A stretch of DNA of 64,000 nt from Gleimia europaea ACS-120-V-Col10b (GTDB taxonomy: Bacteria; Actinomycetota; Actinomycetes; Actinomycetales; Actinomycetaceae), in contig NZ_KE150266.1 in the NCBI RefSeq assembly GCF_000411155.1, forward strand, positions 1,054,001 through 1,118,000, written 5' to 3'. This document shows positions 49,323 through 57,948 of this stretch, piece by piece. The notes beneath the pieces were generated by a model. It was given only the letters and a program-made list of their open reading frames with translations, was not told the DNA's origin and searched no databases. The number at the start of each line of letters is the position of its first letter. Positions within the stretch are counted from its first letter, which is position 1. Both the position numbers and the translations under genes were made by a program.

Positions 49323-50354
49323 CTACCGGCTAAAACCAGCCTCTTGAACCGTCTTGCCAATGCGGTTTGCAATACGCTGCTTGACCTCATCGGTAGCCGT
49401 ATCACTAATGAGGTTCGGGTTGCCAAAGGCATCCGGGTAAAGCTCAACCTTTAGCGGATTACGCTTCGTCTTCACGATCCACCAGATGTGGTAGACAAAC
49501 AGACCCGCGTTGAACACGAGCGCCAAGAAAGCGATGGTGAACATTGCCGTCGGGTTTTGGCTGTGCTCGTGCGCGAACTGCGTCTCATAGGTAAACCGTG
49601 GGAACGTGAGCACAAACGCAGACCAGAACGTGAGGGTGTAAGCCCGGTACTGGATCCAAGCACCTCGACCCGTCTTCATAAACGCCGGAATGGTACATGC
49701 CGCAAGCAGAGCGACACCCGAATACCACGCGCGATCAGACAGGCAGTTGTACACGTACGCAAAGTTCCACAGGTCGTAGCCAATGATCCACCAAATCGTA
49801 AGGTCAGCCCAAATAATGTGCTTGTCCTTCTTCGAAACGTAGATCCCAACCCAGCCCGCAATCATGATCATGTTCAAAATGCCTGCGATGGCATTCATGA
49901 TGTTCCACGGGCCACCCATAGTCCAGATACCGCTAACCGGATCTGCACCATGAATTCCATAACACTGGAAGTCACGAATCACGGCCTCAAGAATGTTGAC
50001 CGCCAGAATGAACGGCGGAATCAGCAAATAGTAATTGTTACGCCGCAACTTCGGGAAGTACTGCAGCGCCACAAGAGACAGCGAACCGAGGAGGGCGGAG
50101 TATTGCTTAACAATCGCGAACCAGCCTGCACTCTGAGTTCCCTGCGTTGAGTAGGGCCACCAGAAAATGGTTAGCAGTACGGGGATGACAATAAACAAAG
50201 CGATTGCCGCCCACTTGCTACGCACCGCTATCCAAGCCAGGAACGCCAAAGCGGCGATCACAACGGCCAGCATCGCGTAATCCCACCACTCTCCTACTTC
50301 AAAAAAGAAGAGATTGGCTTGCAAAGGTAACACGGTTAGTTTTCCTTTCCCCAT
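49323..50354 (-). CDS. DUF5692-like polytopic membrane protein
   Basis: 343 residues, about nine hydrophobic helices. Trp-rich loops are frequent (EVGEWWDYAML, IWTMGGPWNIMNAIAGILN ~140-160, IIWADLTIWWIIGYDLWNFAYVYN ~180). An extracytoplasmic loop has Cys in RDFQCYGIHGADP. The segment ACTIPAFMKTGRGAWIQYRAYTLTFWSAF (~220-248) is nearly the same in the paralogue at 51622, ACTIPAFTWAKGQWIWFRCFTLVFWISF. The gene overlaps the SRPBCC gene by 19 nt. I recall DUF5692 for such proteins in anaerobic actinobacteria, but have not confirmed it. Function unknown; neither transport nor redox motif can be assigned. Confidence 0.7.
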   Translation of the reverse strand: MGKGKLTVLPLQANLFFFEVGEWWDYAMLAVVIAALAFLAWIAVRSKWAAIALFIVIPVLLTIFWWPYSTQGTQSAGWFAIVKQYSALLGSLSLVALQYFPKLRRNNYYLLIPPFILAVNILEAVIRDFQCYGIHGADPVSGIWTMGGPWNIMNAIAGILNMIMIAGWVGIYVSKKDKHIIWADLTIWWIIGYDLWNFAYVYNCLSDRAWYSGVALLAACTIPAFMKTGRGAWIQYRAYTLTFWSAFVLTFPRFTYETQFAHEHSQNPTAMFTIAFLALVFNAGLFVYHIWWIVKTKRNPLKVELYPDAFGNPNLISDTATDEVKQRIANRIGKTVQEAGFSR

Positions 50355-51379
50355 CCGGGAAGGTACGTCTTCTCCATCTTCTGGCGAATCTGCTCGTCCC
50401 AGCTGAAATCCGGCTCGGACCAGCCGTCGAAGTATTCCTTATCAACGCGGTCCGCCCACGGCGAATCCGGGCCCGTTGGAGGCCAATCCGGATTGTCGGT
50501 AACCGGGGGCCTGATCTCCGCAACCGCGGGGGCCTGCCTGCCGTAACGGAACCACTGGGTTTGCGTGTCCTCAAACAGCGGGGTGCCAGACCAGCGGCTT
50601 GCGGGAGTTCCTGACTTGAAGAACTCGCCTCCCAAAACGCCGCGCATGAACTTCGAGTGCCACTGTTCCTTCTTACGGAACTCAGCAACGCGCTTCACGT
50701 AAATATTCTGCATGTGCGCCATCACGCCGCCGATCAGCTCAATGTTGATCCAGTTGATCGCGTTGTTCCACAGGTTGTCGTCCTCAAAACCAATGCGCCA
50801 GTGGTTGATGAGGCGGGTGCGCTCGCCCTCCAGTGGAACCACATAGAAGCACCAAGCCGCCGCATAATGTTTCATGCCCGGGTAGCGGAACGCGTACGAG
50901 CCGGGAGCAGCTGGCGGATTCTTAGTGTCAACCCACTGCACCAGGTACTTGCCCGGAACCACGTCTGCCCACTCCATTGACATGCCGTGGTAGTCAAACG
51001 CCGCAATATCGCCTGGAGCAATAGCGTCAGCGTTTTGGAACTCTTCCTGAATCTCGTACTGGTTGAAGAACGGTAGCCGCGCAAACGCTCTTTCTAGGAA
51101 CTCTGAAGAGTACGAGCCTGCCTTCTGTGCGCCAATCTGCTTGAAAATGCGGTACACGGCGTAGGCCGGCGCATCAATGTCGATCGCATAAGTCGACGAG
51201 CGCCCGTTGGTGTAGTTCGCATCGATAATGTCATCAGCGGGATACACCCACTCTTGTTCCGCTTTTGTCGCCTTACCGCTGAACTGGGAGAAGTAAACCA
51301 TTCCTCCCAATGTTGCGGCGCCGGCAACGCCGGCAGCTTTTAATAACTTCTTCGTCCTTGAAGAGGCCAAATTAATCAC
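50336..51379 (-). CDS. membrane-anchored SRPBCC/START-like protein
   Basis: 347 residues. An N-terminal helix (LLKAAGVAGAATLGGMVYFS, ~12-31) acts as an anchor or uncleaved signal. Residues ~50-240 look like a START/SRPBCC fold, a helix-grip sheet around a hydrophobic pocket: YAIDIDAPAYAVYRIFKQIG (~60), AWCFYVVPLEGERTRLINHWRIGF (~170-195), followed by a long helix NNAINWINIELIGGVMAHMQ. The rest (~250-347) is a Trp/Pro-rich tail (DNPDWPPTGPDSPWADR). This implies binding of a hydrophobic ligand at the outer face. It is first of an operon with the DUF5692-like membrane protein. A Crp-like site lies 70 bp upstream. Ligand unknown. Confidence 0.68.
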   Translation of the reverse strand: MINLASSRTKKLLKAAGVAGAATLGGMVYFSQFSGKATKAEQEWVYPADDIIDANYTNGRSSTYAIDIDAPAYAVYRIFKQIGAQKAGSYSSEFLERAFARLPFFNQYEIQEEFQNADAIAPGDIAAFDYHGMSMEWADVVPGKYLVQWVDTKNPPAAPGSYAFRYPGMKHYAAAWCFYVVPLEGERTRLINHWRIGFEDDNLWNNAINWINIELIGGVMAHMQNIYVKRVAEFRKKEQWHSKFMRGVLGGEFFKSGTPASRWSGTPLFEDTQTQWFRYGRQAPAVAEIRPPVTDNPDWPPTGPDSPWADRVDKEYFDGWSEPDFSWDEQIRQKMEKTYLPGWGKEN

Positions 51380-51448
51380 CTGCTATTTACTGTGTAAACT
51401 TCGACAAAATTTGTGCCAAAGATTTGATGGGTCGTATTACAAATTAAC

Positions 51449-51464
51449 ATTGAGCTAAGTCACA
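51449..51464 (-). promoter_or_regulatory. candidate Crp/GlxR site upstream of the SRPBCC-DUF5692 operon
   Basis: Minus strand TGTGACTTAGCTCAAT fits the GlxR consensus TGTGANNTANNTCACA at 10 of 12 defined positions. It is 70 bp from the SRPBCC start at 51379. The Crp-type regulator encoded at 42276 could act here. Confidence 0.5.
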
Positions 51465-51509
51465 AAACCTCAATACCAACTGCAATTTTGTCCAGCTTCA
51501 CGCGGCTCT

Positions 51510-51532
51510 ATTGAACAAATTTTGAGTTCAAT
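51510..51532. promoter_or_regulatory. inverted repeat in the DUF5692 divergent region
   Basis: ATTGAAC and GTTCAAT, perfect 7-bp arms, with AAATTTTGA between them. Located midway between the divergent starts (51379 and 51622). Confidence 0.45.
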
Positions 51533-51577
51533 ATTTACGACTGTCTCAGCGATAAACTTTGAGTGGATTTTACTTAT

Positions 51578-51591
51578 GTGATCCAAATCAT
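51578..51591 (+). promoter_or_regulatory. FNR-like palindrome before the second DUF5692 gene
   Basis: GTGATCCAAATCAT has a perfect TGAT-N4-ATCA core, 8 of 10 bases of the FNR box TTGAT-N4-ATCAA. It lies 31-44 bp before the start at 51622. Confidence 0.4.
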
Positions 51592-51621
51592 CCCAACACA
51601 GTTATTAAGAAAGTCAGAAAG

Positions 51622-52986
51622 ATGGATTCCCTATTCTTATGGGAGGTCGGACCTCTTCGCGTCTGGATCATCTGGATAGTAGTTTTTGTCGCGCAAATCG
51701 CCATTGCCGAAATAAACAGGCGATGGAACTGGACAATTTTTGCGCTGTGGACAGTAGGGGGCGTCCTTATGATGCCCTACGCCGCAATCGTTGGTGAACC
51801 CGTTTTTGGCTGGTTCCCATTTGGCAAATACGTCCTCATGGTCCTCACCGCAACCATGACAGGCACGCTGCTGGTCATAGGCAAACGAAACCCTGAACTA
51901 GCACGCAGATACGCCATTTGGTTTGGTGTGGCCCTGTGGATCGGCCTTGTTTTCAACATCATGGAAGCAAACATCCGCGACGTCGTGATCTACTTCCAAG
52001 CAGACACCTACTACCAGTGCGCAGCGGACTGGCAATGTTTGAAGGGTATTAACGACACCCACGCGGCAGACATGCTGGCCGGGCTACCCGAGGCGCGCGG
52101 AGTCACCGAACCCCTCCACTCGGACGCCTGGTACCAGGCTCTTGCCGCTAACTTCGCAACCGGCCACGTAGGCATCGACCCCGCAACCGGCTTCCGCACC
52201 ATCGGTGGATACTGGAACCTGATGAGCGCCGCCGCCGGCCTCCTTAACTGCATCACCGTAACCGGCCTGGGCAAGATCATCGTCTCTTCCAGGGGTAAAC
52301 AGAAGGTTCAAGGCCTGCTCTGGGTTGATCAGGTGTGGCCCTGGATCATCGCCTACGACCTGTGGAACCACGCCTTCTTGTACAACGCCCTGGCAGACTA
52401 CACGTGGTACTGCACGCTAGCGCTACTGTTGGCCTGTACGATCCCGGCATTCACATGGGCTAAGGGGCAATGGATCTGGTTCCGATGCTTCACGCTGGTG
52501 TTCTGGATCAGCTTCTACAACTGGTTCCCCTACTTATCAACGCCACCAGGAGCGATGCACAACTTCGCAACCATGGATCCGAATGCGAACATTTTCAGCT
52601 CCGGCTTGGCACTCGCTTTCAACATTGGCGTATTCATCTACTGGCTCTACAAGGTGGTCAAGCACCGTCGCAACCCGATCACCAACGCACTGTTCTTTGA
52701 GATGGGTGCTTTCCGGAACCTCGTTAAGGAACACTGCGACGACAAGGACAAGTACTTCCTGACCGACATGATCCCCGAAACCCCGCGTGAACTTGGATTT
52801 GAACCCGAATCCGACACGCCTCCGGTTGACGGCTACGTAAGCTACATGCCGTGGTGGAACAAGGTAGACAAGCGTTGGCCGAAGCTACGCACACCGCTTT
52901 CCGCTGACCCGAAGCTTGTTGAAAAGGGCATCAAGTCCGACCCCCAGTGGGACGTAAAGCCAAGCGACAAACAAGCTGACCAGTAA
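51622..52986 (+). CDS. second DUF5692-like polytopic membrane protein
   Basis: 454 residues from ATG 51622 (AGTCAGAAAG before it); a TTG at 51559 would extend the protein but lacks a site. About nine helices follow the pattern of the paralogue at 49323, with the shared block WPWIIAYDLWNHAFLYNALADYTWYCTLALLLACTIPAF (~255-295). It differs by a long extracytoplasmic insert (~125-190: a CAADWQCLKG Cys pair, then NDTHAADMLAGLPEARG) and a 100-residue cytoplasmic Pro-rich tail. Divergent from the SRPBCC-DUF5692 operon, sharing a 242-bp control region. Together they make a probable three-gene system; no enzyme is encoded. Function unknown. Confidence 0.68.
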   Translation: MDSLFLWEVGPLRVWIIWIVVFVAQIAIAEINRRWNWTIFALWTVGGVLMMPYAAIVGEPVFGWFPFGKYVLMVLTATMTGTLLVIGKRNPELARRYAIWFGVALWIGLVFNIMEANIRDVVIYFQADTYYQCAADWQCLKGINDTHAADMLAGLPEARGVTEPLHSDAWYQALAANFATGHVGIDPATGFRTIGGYWNLMSAAAGLLNCITVTGLGKIIVSSRGKQKVQGLLWVDQVWPWIIAYDLWNHAFLYNALADYTWYCTLALLLACTIPAFTWAKGQWIWFRCFTLVFWISFYNWFPYLSTPPGAMHNFATMDPNANIFSSGLALAFNIGVFIYWLYKVVKHRRNPITNALFFEMGAFRNLVKEHCDDKDKYFLTDMIPETPRELGFEPESDTPPVDGYVSYMPWWNKVDKRWPKLRTPLSADPKLVEKGIKSDPQWDVKPSDKQADQ

Positions 52987-53020
52987 CCTTACATATCCAA
53001 CTAAATGGGTTTCATACCCT

Positions 53021-53054
53021 AAGCGGGGCGCACGTGTTGTGTGCCCCGCTTTTC
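53021..53054 (+). terminator. terminator after the second DUF5692-like gene
   Basis: AAGCGGGGC pairs with GCCCCGCTT, with further GCAC/GTGT pairing toward the loop, followed by TTTC. Stands 35 bp after the stop. Confidence 0.85.
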
Positions 53055-53171
53055 TGACATCCTGTCTGGGCACAACCACACCGCCAGATTTGGGCGACAT
53101 TTTGCCGATTAGTCGCTTATGCGAGGCGTCTGCGCAGTTTACTTACACCAGTGCTCGAGTTTAATTGGGGC

Positions 53172-53981
53172 ATGGGTAGCGTTAGTTCATCAAGAAAAAA
53201 GAGGTCACCCCTCGTAATGAATGGCTGGATTCCAGACCAGCACGGGGCGTGGCCCATGGCGCTAATGCCGCTAACCGCCGGCCTCATTATTACTACCCCC
53301 AAGACTCCCGCGCTCACGTTCCTAACCCTGGCCTGGGTCAGCGGCTTCCTGCTATTTAGCGTGAGTGAAAAGTACATTAAGTCTCGTTTCCGGCCTCGCT
53401 ACCGGCCCGCGACTATCACCTACGCTATTTTGGCCGCAGCTTTCACCGCATTGACACTGCTTACCGCTCCGAACTTGTTTTGGTGGGCGCTGTTGTACGT
53501 TCCGCTGATTGGCTACTGGGCATTTAGTGTGTGGCGAAGAAAAGAACGTGATCTTGCGCCTCGTTTTTCCACCATAATTGCAGCGGCGCTGGTTATCCCA
53601 GTTGCAGTTAATACCTCAAGCGGGGCGCCTTGGTTCGCGCATTTCGAAAAGAGAGCGTGGCTTATGGCCGGCCTGCTGGGAGCATACTTTGCTTTAACCG
53701 TGCCGTACGTGAAGACGCTAATCCGGGAACGCAACAATCCTACTTGGCTACACGGCTCGATTGTTGGGCACGTGATCGCAACCGTTATTGTGTGGGTTTT
53801 CTTCGCACTTGATCTGGTTCCAATTTGGCATGCGCTGGCGTGGGTTTTAGTTTGTGCTCGAGCTATCATGATGCCGCTAATTGCTACGCACCGTGGTAAG
53901 CCCTGGCGCCCGGCCGTAGTGGGCACGGTAGAGACCGTTCTTTCGCTATTAGTGTTTGCCGCATTGCCGTGGGCCGTGTAG
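53172..53981 (+). CDS. YwiC-like membrane protein
   Basis: 269 residues from ATG 53172 (TGGGG just upstream; GTG codons nearby are alternatives). The family signature WIPDQHGAWPMALMPLTAGLI lies near residue 18-38, followed by about eight helices: LTLAWVSGFLLFS, ILAAAFTALTLL, LLYVPLIGYWAF, and so on. YwiC of Bacillus lies between fnr and narG, so the family is linked by context to anaerobic metabolism. The PDQHGAW motif is conserved and could bind a cofactor, but no activity is known. The gene stands alone between a terminator and a holin-like gene. Confidence 0.85.
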   Translation: MGSVSSSRKKRSPLVMNGWIPDQHGAWPMALMPLTAGLIITTPKTPALTFLTLAWVSGFLLFSVSEKYIKSRFRPRYRPATITYAILAAAFTALTLLTAPNLFWWALLYVPLIGYWAFSVWRRKERDLAPRFSTIIAAALVIPVAVNTSSGAPWFAHFEKRAWLMAGLLGAYFALTVPYVKTLIRERNNPTWLHGSIVGHVIATVIVWVFFALDLVPIWHALAWVLVCARAIMMPLIATHRGKPWRPAVVGTVETVLSLLVFAALPWAV

Positions 53982-54030
53982 CCTCGGTCGCTAACGCGCG
54001 CACCCGGCATTGCAGACATACACTAGAATC

Positions 54031-54420
54031 ATGGACTTCTCACTTTTACTTATTGCAAACATGGTGGGTATTTGGTTTGCCAGCCTCATAATTCCGGGCA
54101 TCGTGCTCCCTTCTGCGGACGGAGCCGGGCAAGCTATTTTGATTCTGGCTGTTATCGCCCTCGTATTCACCGGACTCAACCTGGTTGTGCGCCCGTTGTT
54201 GAAGGTACTGACTTTCCCCATATACCTCCTTACCTTTGGCCTCTTCTCCCTTGTGGTCAACGCCCTCATCTTCATGCTGACCGGCTGGGTAACCACCCAA
54301 ATCGGCTACGGCATGGAAGTCACCGGATTCTGGGCCGCCCTGTTTGGCGCCATCGTGACAGCAATTTTCTCGTCCATCGCCGGCGCGATTTTGGCCTCCA
54401 CGGTGGGCGCAAAGAAGTAA
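54031..54420 (+). CDS. phage-holin-4-like small membrane protein
   Basis: 129 residues with four membrane helices: LLLIANMVGIWFASLIIPGIVL, ILILAVIALVFTGLNLVVRPLL, IYLLTFGLFSLVVNALIFMLTGW and FWAALFGAIVTAIFSSIAGAIL. The pattern NLVVRPLLKVLTFPIYLLTFGLFSLVVNA is that of the Phage_holin_4_2 family, chromosomal proteins not shown to lyse cells. TACACT is six nt before ATG 54031 and there is no ribosome site, so the mRNA is likely leaderless. No endolysin gene adjoins it, so a phage origin is not supported. Confidence 0.85.
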   Translation: MDFSLLLIANMVGIWFASLIIPGIVLPSADGAGQAILILAVIALVFTGLNLVVRPLLKVLTFPIYLLTFGLFSLVVNALIFMLTGWVTTQIGYGMEVTGFWAALFGAIVTAIFSSIAGAILASTVGAKK

Positions 54421-54443
54421 CCACCCCCCTCAACCGGCCAGCG

Positions 54444-56018
54444 CTACCGTCTTGTAAACGCGTAGCGCTGGCCGGTAGTTTCACTACCCGCACTCAGCCC
54501 AAGAGCGCGCTCGCGCCTCTCGTTCCACGCCTGCAGGTCTTTGTTCCCCATGCTCTCCGCAGCCTTCGCATCCAGCGCGTACTGGGTTAAAGAGTGTGCC
54601 TCTGCTGCCCTCCCCGAAGAATAAACCGCAATGTTAGAGGGCGAAGTCTGCTGCCTTGCCCCATCCAGGGCTGCCACAAAATCGTCGGCATTCTCATACG
54701 AAAGCACCAGTGTTGAGCTTGGAATCGGCATGGTTGAAATTGGGGATCCAGCTGCCACCACGCTGGCCACCTGAAAGCGACTATTGAACACCGGGTTTGC
54801 CGCCATCGCGCCAGCCACCATACCACCCTGCGAGTGGCCGGCAAGCTCCACCACGTCGCCGGGCTGCGCCCCCTCCAACTCTAACGCCGCCATGATCGCG
54901 GACTGCTCATCTGCCGGAACGGCGGCCAGAAGTTGCAAATTCGCCTGCAGATCTTTCGGGTTAGGTGTACCCGGCAGCCACTGCTGCGTGCCACGCACAA
55001 TCACCGACCACGACGGTCTCGCACCCCCATTGTCGTGACGCAATATCTCAAACTCGCCGTGTGAAGAGTCATCTCCCTTTGCACCCGCAGCGGTTGGATT
55101 CATCCGCATTTCCCGCACCCGCTCCACCAAATCGCTAGCTCGATGCGGCGTTGCCACACTGGAGCGCGGCGCCTGCACACTAGCGCCACCGAGTACCCCT
55201 ACCGGCAATACCGTTGCGGTTAATGGAGGATCTAACAGCGGCTGCACGTTGGCAGAAAGCTTTGCGTCCCGGCGCAAACTAAACCCCTCGAGACCGACTT
55301 TGTATGATTCGCGGCTCCACACGAGCGCCGGATCGGGAGAGTCCGATCTATGCATCACCAGATCACCTTTGTGCGTTCCCGTCAGCTTCTCTACTGCGGG
55401 GTACACCTGCGTTAATATTGCCGCTGAGCGCTCCAGCGGCGTATCCGCACCTCGCTCCAATCTCCACCGCTTTGCCGCGAGCGCGGCGAACTGCGTGGCT
55501 ACACTTACCCGATAATTCGATCTGTCAGAAAACCCCCGCACAGCGGCAGTCAAGGCTCGCACGGACCAGTCTGCTTGCGAAATGAGGGGGCTCAGATACT
55601 CGCCCAACATTGTCATTCCCGCCTGCGCGCGATCAGCGAAGCCCAAGTTGGCGTGCTGCGTGCCGATCACCTGCGCAAAATTCAGGCTTGCGGTGGCTTC
55701 GGCTCCCTCATACACGTTGGCGCCCAGGTTCAAGCTTGCCGCAAGCGAACTCATATTTTCCCGCGCCACCTCCAGCAATCCAGCCACATCCGCCAGTCGG
55801 GAACTTGCGTGCAAGTAGCCGGCACCTCCCATCTCAAGTGCGCCGGAGAACCCCGTGGAAAACAGCGGTTCAAACTGGAGTGCTCCCGCGCTTGCCACCA
55901 CCCTCGCGCGGGCCGAATCTAACGCGCCTACCGAAAGGCTCACCAAGTGCGCCCCGTCTCGAACACTACTCACATTCACACGTACCGGCCCCGAATCAAT
56001 AAACACCGCGCTACTCAT
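54444..56018 (-). CDS. GHSQGG alpha/beta-hydrolase with helical N-terminal domain
   Basis: 524 residues. Residues ~1-200 are Ala-rich and helical with no motif (LGALDSARARVVASAGALQF, FAALAAKRWRLERGA). The C-terminal half is an alpha/beta hydrolase: WSVIVRGTQQWLPGTPNPKDLQ (~340), nucleophile elbow ELAGHSQGGMVAGAMAA (Ser ~396) and VVAAGSPI (~420). No signal peptide is present. ATG 56018 overlaps the TGA of the 80-residue helical gene at 56015 (ATGA), a coupled pair. A helical N-terminus linked to a lipase core and a small helical partner resembles WXG100/LXG-type secretion substrates, but no WXG motif or T7SS gene is seen. Esterase or lipase activity is likely. Confidence 0.72.
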   Translation of the reverse strand: MSSAVFIDSGPVRVNVSSVRDGAHLVSLSVGALDSARARVVASAGALQFEPLFSTGFSGALEMGGAGYLHASSRLADVAGLLEVARENMSSLAASLNLGANVYEGAEATASLNFAQVIGTQHANLGFADRAQAGMTMLGEYLSPLISQADWSVRALTAAVRGFSDRSNYRVSVATQFAALAAKRWRLERGADTPLERSAAILTQVYPAVEKLTGTHKGDLVMHRSDSPDPALVWSRESYKVGLEGFSLRRDAKLSANVQPLLDPPLTATVLPVGVLGGASVQAPRSSVATPHRASDLVERVREMRMNPTAAGAKGDDSSHGEFEILRHDNGGARPSWSVIVRGTQQWLPGTPNPKDLQANLQLLAAVPADEQSAIMAALELEGAQPGDVVELAGHSQGGMVAGAMAANPVFNSRFQVASVVAAGSPISTMPIPSSTLVLSYENADDFVAALDGARQQTSPSNIAVYSSGRAAEAHSLTQYALDAKAAESMGNKDLQAWNERRERALGLSAGSETTGQRYAFTRR

Positions 56019-56257
56019 AGCACCCCCAAACACGCGGCACTCATCTGCGCGTAGTAGTCCATGCGCGCAGCAATCGCGGCCTGCCTGGCATCAAACAAGC
56101 GGTGGCGCAACTCCACCAGTTGCCCGATGTGGGCGCTCAGCTGCGCGTTCGCCGCGCGCGCTGCCTCACCATCCCAATCCATGCGCACGCCCGCCGCGTA
56201 CGAGATCGCTAAATCTAAAGCCTGCAGGCCAGCTTCGGCCTCGAAAATCGCATCCAT
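56015..56257 (-). CDS. 80-residue helical partner protein (WXG100-like by size)
   Basis: 80 residues from ATG at 56257; the longer upstream frame lacks support. Helical throughout: AIFEAEAGLQALDLAIS, MDWDGEAARAANAQLSAHIGQLVELRHRL, DARQAAIAARMDYYAQM. The length, the W-x-G-x-A (DWDGEA) turn between two helices and pairing with a larger gene recall WXG100 proteins. WDG replaces WXG's exact neighbours here and no ESX cluster is visible, so the comparison is tentative. Gene order with the hydrolase by ATGA overlap argues for a working pair. Confidence 0.6.
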   Translation of the reverse strand: MDAIFEAEAGLQALDLAISYAAGVRMDWDGEAARAANAQLSAHIGQLVELRHRLFDARQAAIAARMDYYAQMSAACLGVL

Positions 56258-56403
56258 AGCCCCAAACCTAAAGGCCGCTCCAAACGCACATCGCAATCGA
56301 TTTTTGAGATCGTGGATACACGCGCTCGCGCAAAGGTTGTGGACAGGTAGCCAAAAGTCGGACCGGTGCCCAAAAGCCGCCCGTTTTGTGTCACGATGAA
56401 GGC

Positions 56404-57846
56404 ATGGCGTACGCAAACGAAACACTGCAAGACATGGCGCAAATGCAGCCTCCTATCGCACTTGGCGCACTGGACGGACGCTACCGAGCTGCGGTGGCAC
56501 CACTTGCCAACTACTTCTCCGAAGCCGGCCTGAACCGCGCGCGCGTGTATGTGGAAGTGGAATGGCTCGTCTACCTTCTGGACAACAACGTCCTGCCTGG
56601 GGCGCCCCGCCTTACCGACCCGGAGCGCGAATACCTGCGCGCACTCACCCGCGACTTCAACTCTGACACCATCGCTGAACTTGCCAAAACCGAGGCCGTC
56701 ACGCGGCACGACGTCAAAGCCGTTGAGTACTACATCAAAAACCGGCTCGAAGCCGCTCCCGCCGCGCTGGGGGAAACAAACCTGCCCGGCCTGCACGAGG
56801 TAGTGCACATCTTCTGCACGTCCGAAGACATCAACAACCTGGCCTACGCGCTCGTCATCCAAGCCGGCATCCAAAACGTTTGGCTACCCGCCGCGCGCGC
56901 CCTTAAAGAGGATCTGCTGACCCGCGCCCGCCAGAGTGCGGACGTGCCGATGCTTTCACGCACGCACGGGCAGCCGGCCACGCCCTCGACAATCGGGAAA
57001 GAACTCGCGGTATTCGCCTACCGCCTGGGAAGGCAGATCAAACGCGTAGAAAATACCGAATACCTGGGCAAAATTAACGGTGCCACCGGCACATTTGGCG
57101 CTCACGTCATCGCAGTTCCAAGTGCAGATTGGTTTGAAATCTCACGCGGATTTGTAGAGCACCTGGGGCTCACTTGGAACCCCGTCACCACGCAGATTGA
57201 GAGCCACGACTGGCAGGGGGAACTGTACGCCGACATTGCACGCTACAACCGCATCGCCCACAACTTCGCAACCGACGCGTGGACCTACATTTCACTGGAC
57301 TACTTCCACCAAAACCTCGCGGCACAAGGATCTACCGGATCTTCCACAATGCCGCACAAGGTGAACCCCATCCGCTTCGAAAACGCCGAGGCGAACCTGG
57401 AGATATCTAGCGCGCTCCTCGACACGCTCGGCGCCACGTTAGTGACCTCGCGGATGCAACGCGACCTCACCGACTCCACCACGCAGCGCAACATCGGCGT
57501 TGCCATCGGGCACTCACTGCTTGCCCTCGACAACCTGCAACGCGGCCTGGCTGGCATTGACATCAACGCTGAAAAGATGGCTGCCGACCTCGACGGCAAC
57601 TGGGAGGTGCTGGGTGAAGCCGTCCAGCAAGCCATGCGCGCTGCCGCCATCGCGGGAGCCAGCGGCATGGAAGACCCGTACGAGCGCCTCAAGGAACTCA
57701 CTCGGGGCAACCGGGTAACCGGCGTCCAAATGCGCGAGTTTATCAAGGGGCTCAACATGCCGAGCGACGTGGAAGAGCGCCTGCTTGCGCTCACGCCCGC
57801 AACCTACGTTGGGTTGGCCGCGAAAGTCATCGACTACGTGGACTAA
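56404..57846 (+). CDS. purB: adenylosuccinate lyase
   Basis: 480 residues from ATG 56404 (GATGAAGG before; GTG 56386 is an alternative). It catalyses two fumarate-eliminating steps in purine synthesis. The fumarase/ASL signature is GSSTMPHKVNPIRFENAEANL about residues 315-335, with catalytic Ser in GSSTMP. The N-terminus is IALGALDGRYRAAVAPL; the catalytic His is in SRTHGQPATPSTIGKE (~190). Length 480 and the VEWLVYLL segment fit the longer group of PurB. Stands alone in the opposite direction to both hydrolase pairs. A GC-rich hairpin lies 18 bp after the stop. Confidence 0.96.
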   Translation: MAYANETLQDMAQMQPPIALGALDGRYRAAVAPLANYFSEAGLNRARVYVEVEWLVYLLDNNVLPGAPRLTDPEREYLRALTRDFNSDTIAELAKTEAVTRHDVKAVEYYIKNRLEAAPAALGETNLPGLHEVVHIFCTSEDINNLAYALVIQAGIQNVWLPAARALKEDLLTRARQSADVPMLSRTHGQPATPSTIGKELAVFAYRLGRQIKRVENTEYLGKINGATGTFGAHVIAVPSADWFEISRGFVEHLGLTWNPVTTQIESHDWQGELYADIARYNRIAHNFATDAWTYISLDYFHQNLAAQGSTGSSTMPHKVNPIRFENAEANLEISSALLDTLGATLVTSRMQRDLTDSTTQRNIGVAIGHSLLALDNLQRGLAGIDINAEKMAADLDGNWEVLGEAVQQAMRAAAIAGASGMEDPYERLKELTRGNRVTGVQMREFIKGLNMPSDVEERLLALTPATYVGLAAKVIDYVD

Positions 57847-57863
57847 CTGGCTGGATATACACA

Positions 57864-57894
57864 GAGGGCGCGGATCCTGAGGGGCCGCGCCCTC
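57864..57894. terminator. GC-rich hairpin after purB
   Basis: GAGGGCGCGG pairs with CCGCGCCCTC around ATCCTGAGGGG. No T-tract follows, so this may be a weak or Rho-assisted terminator between purB and the convergent gene at 57949. Confidence 0.6.
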
Positions 57895-57948
57895 CTCCGT
57901 ACCTACGCGCCGGCGCCTATCTGGGGCGCGTTTACGGCCTCCAAAATT

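Noticed and set aside
54031..54420. Holin-like gene as part of a prophage
   Set aside because: No endolysin, capsid or integrase genes around; the family is common in chromosomes.
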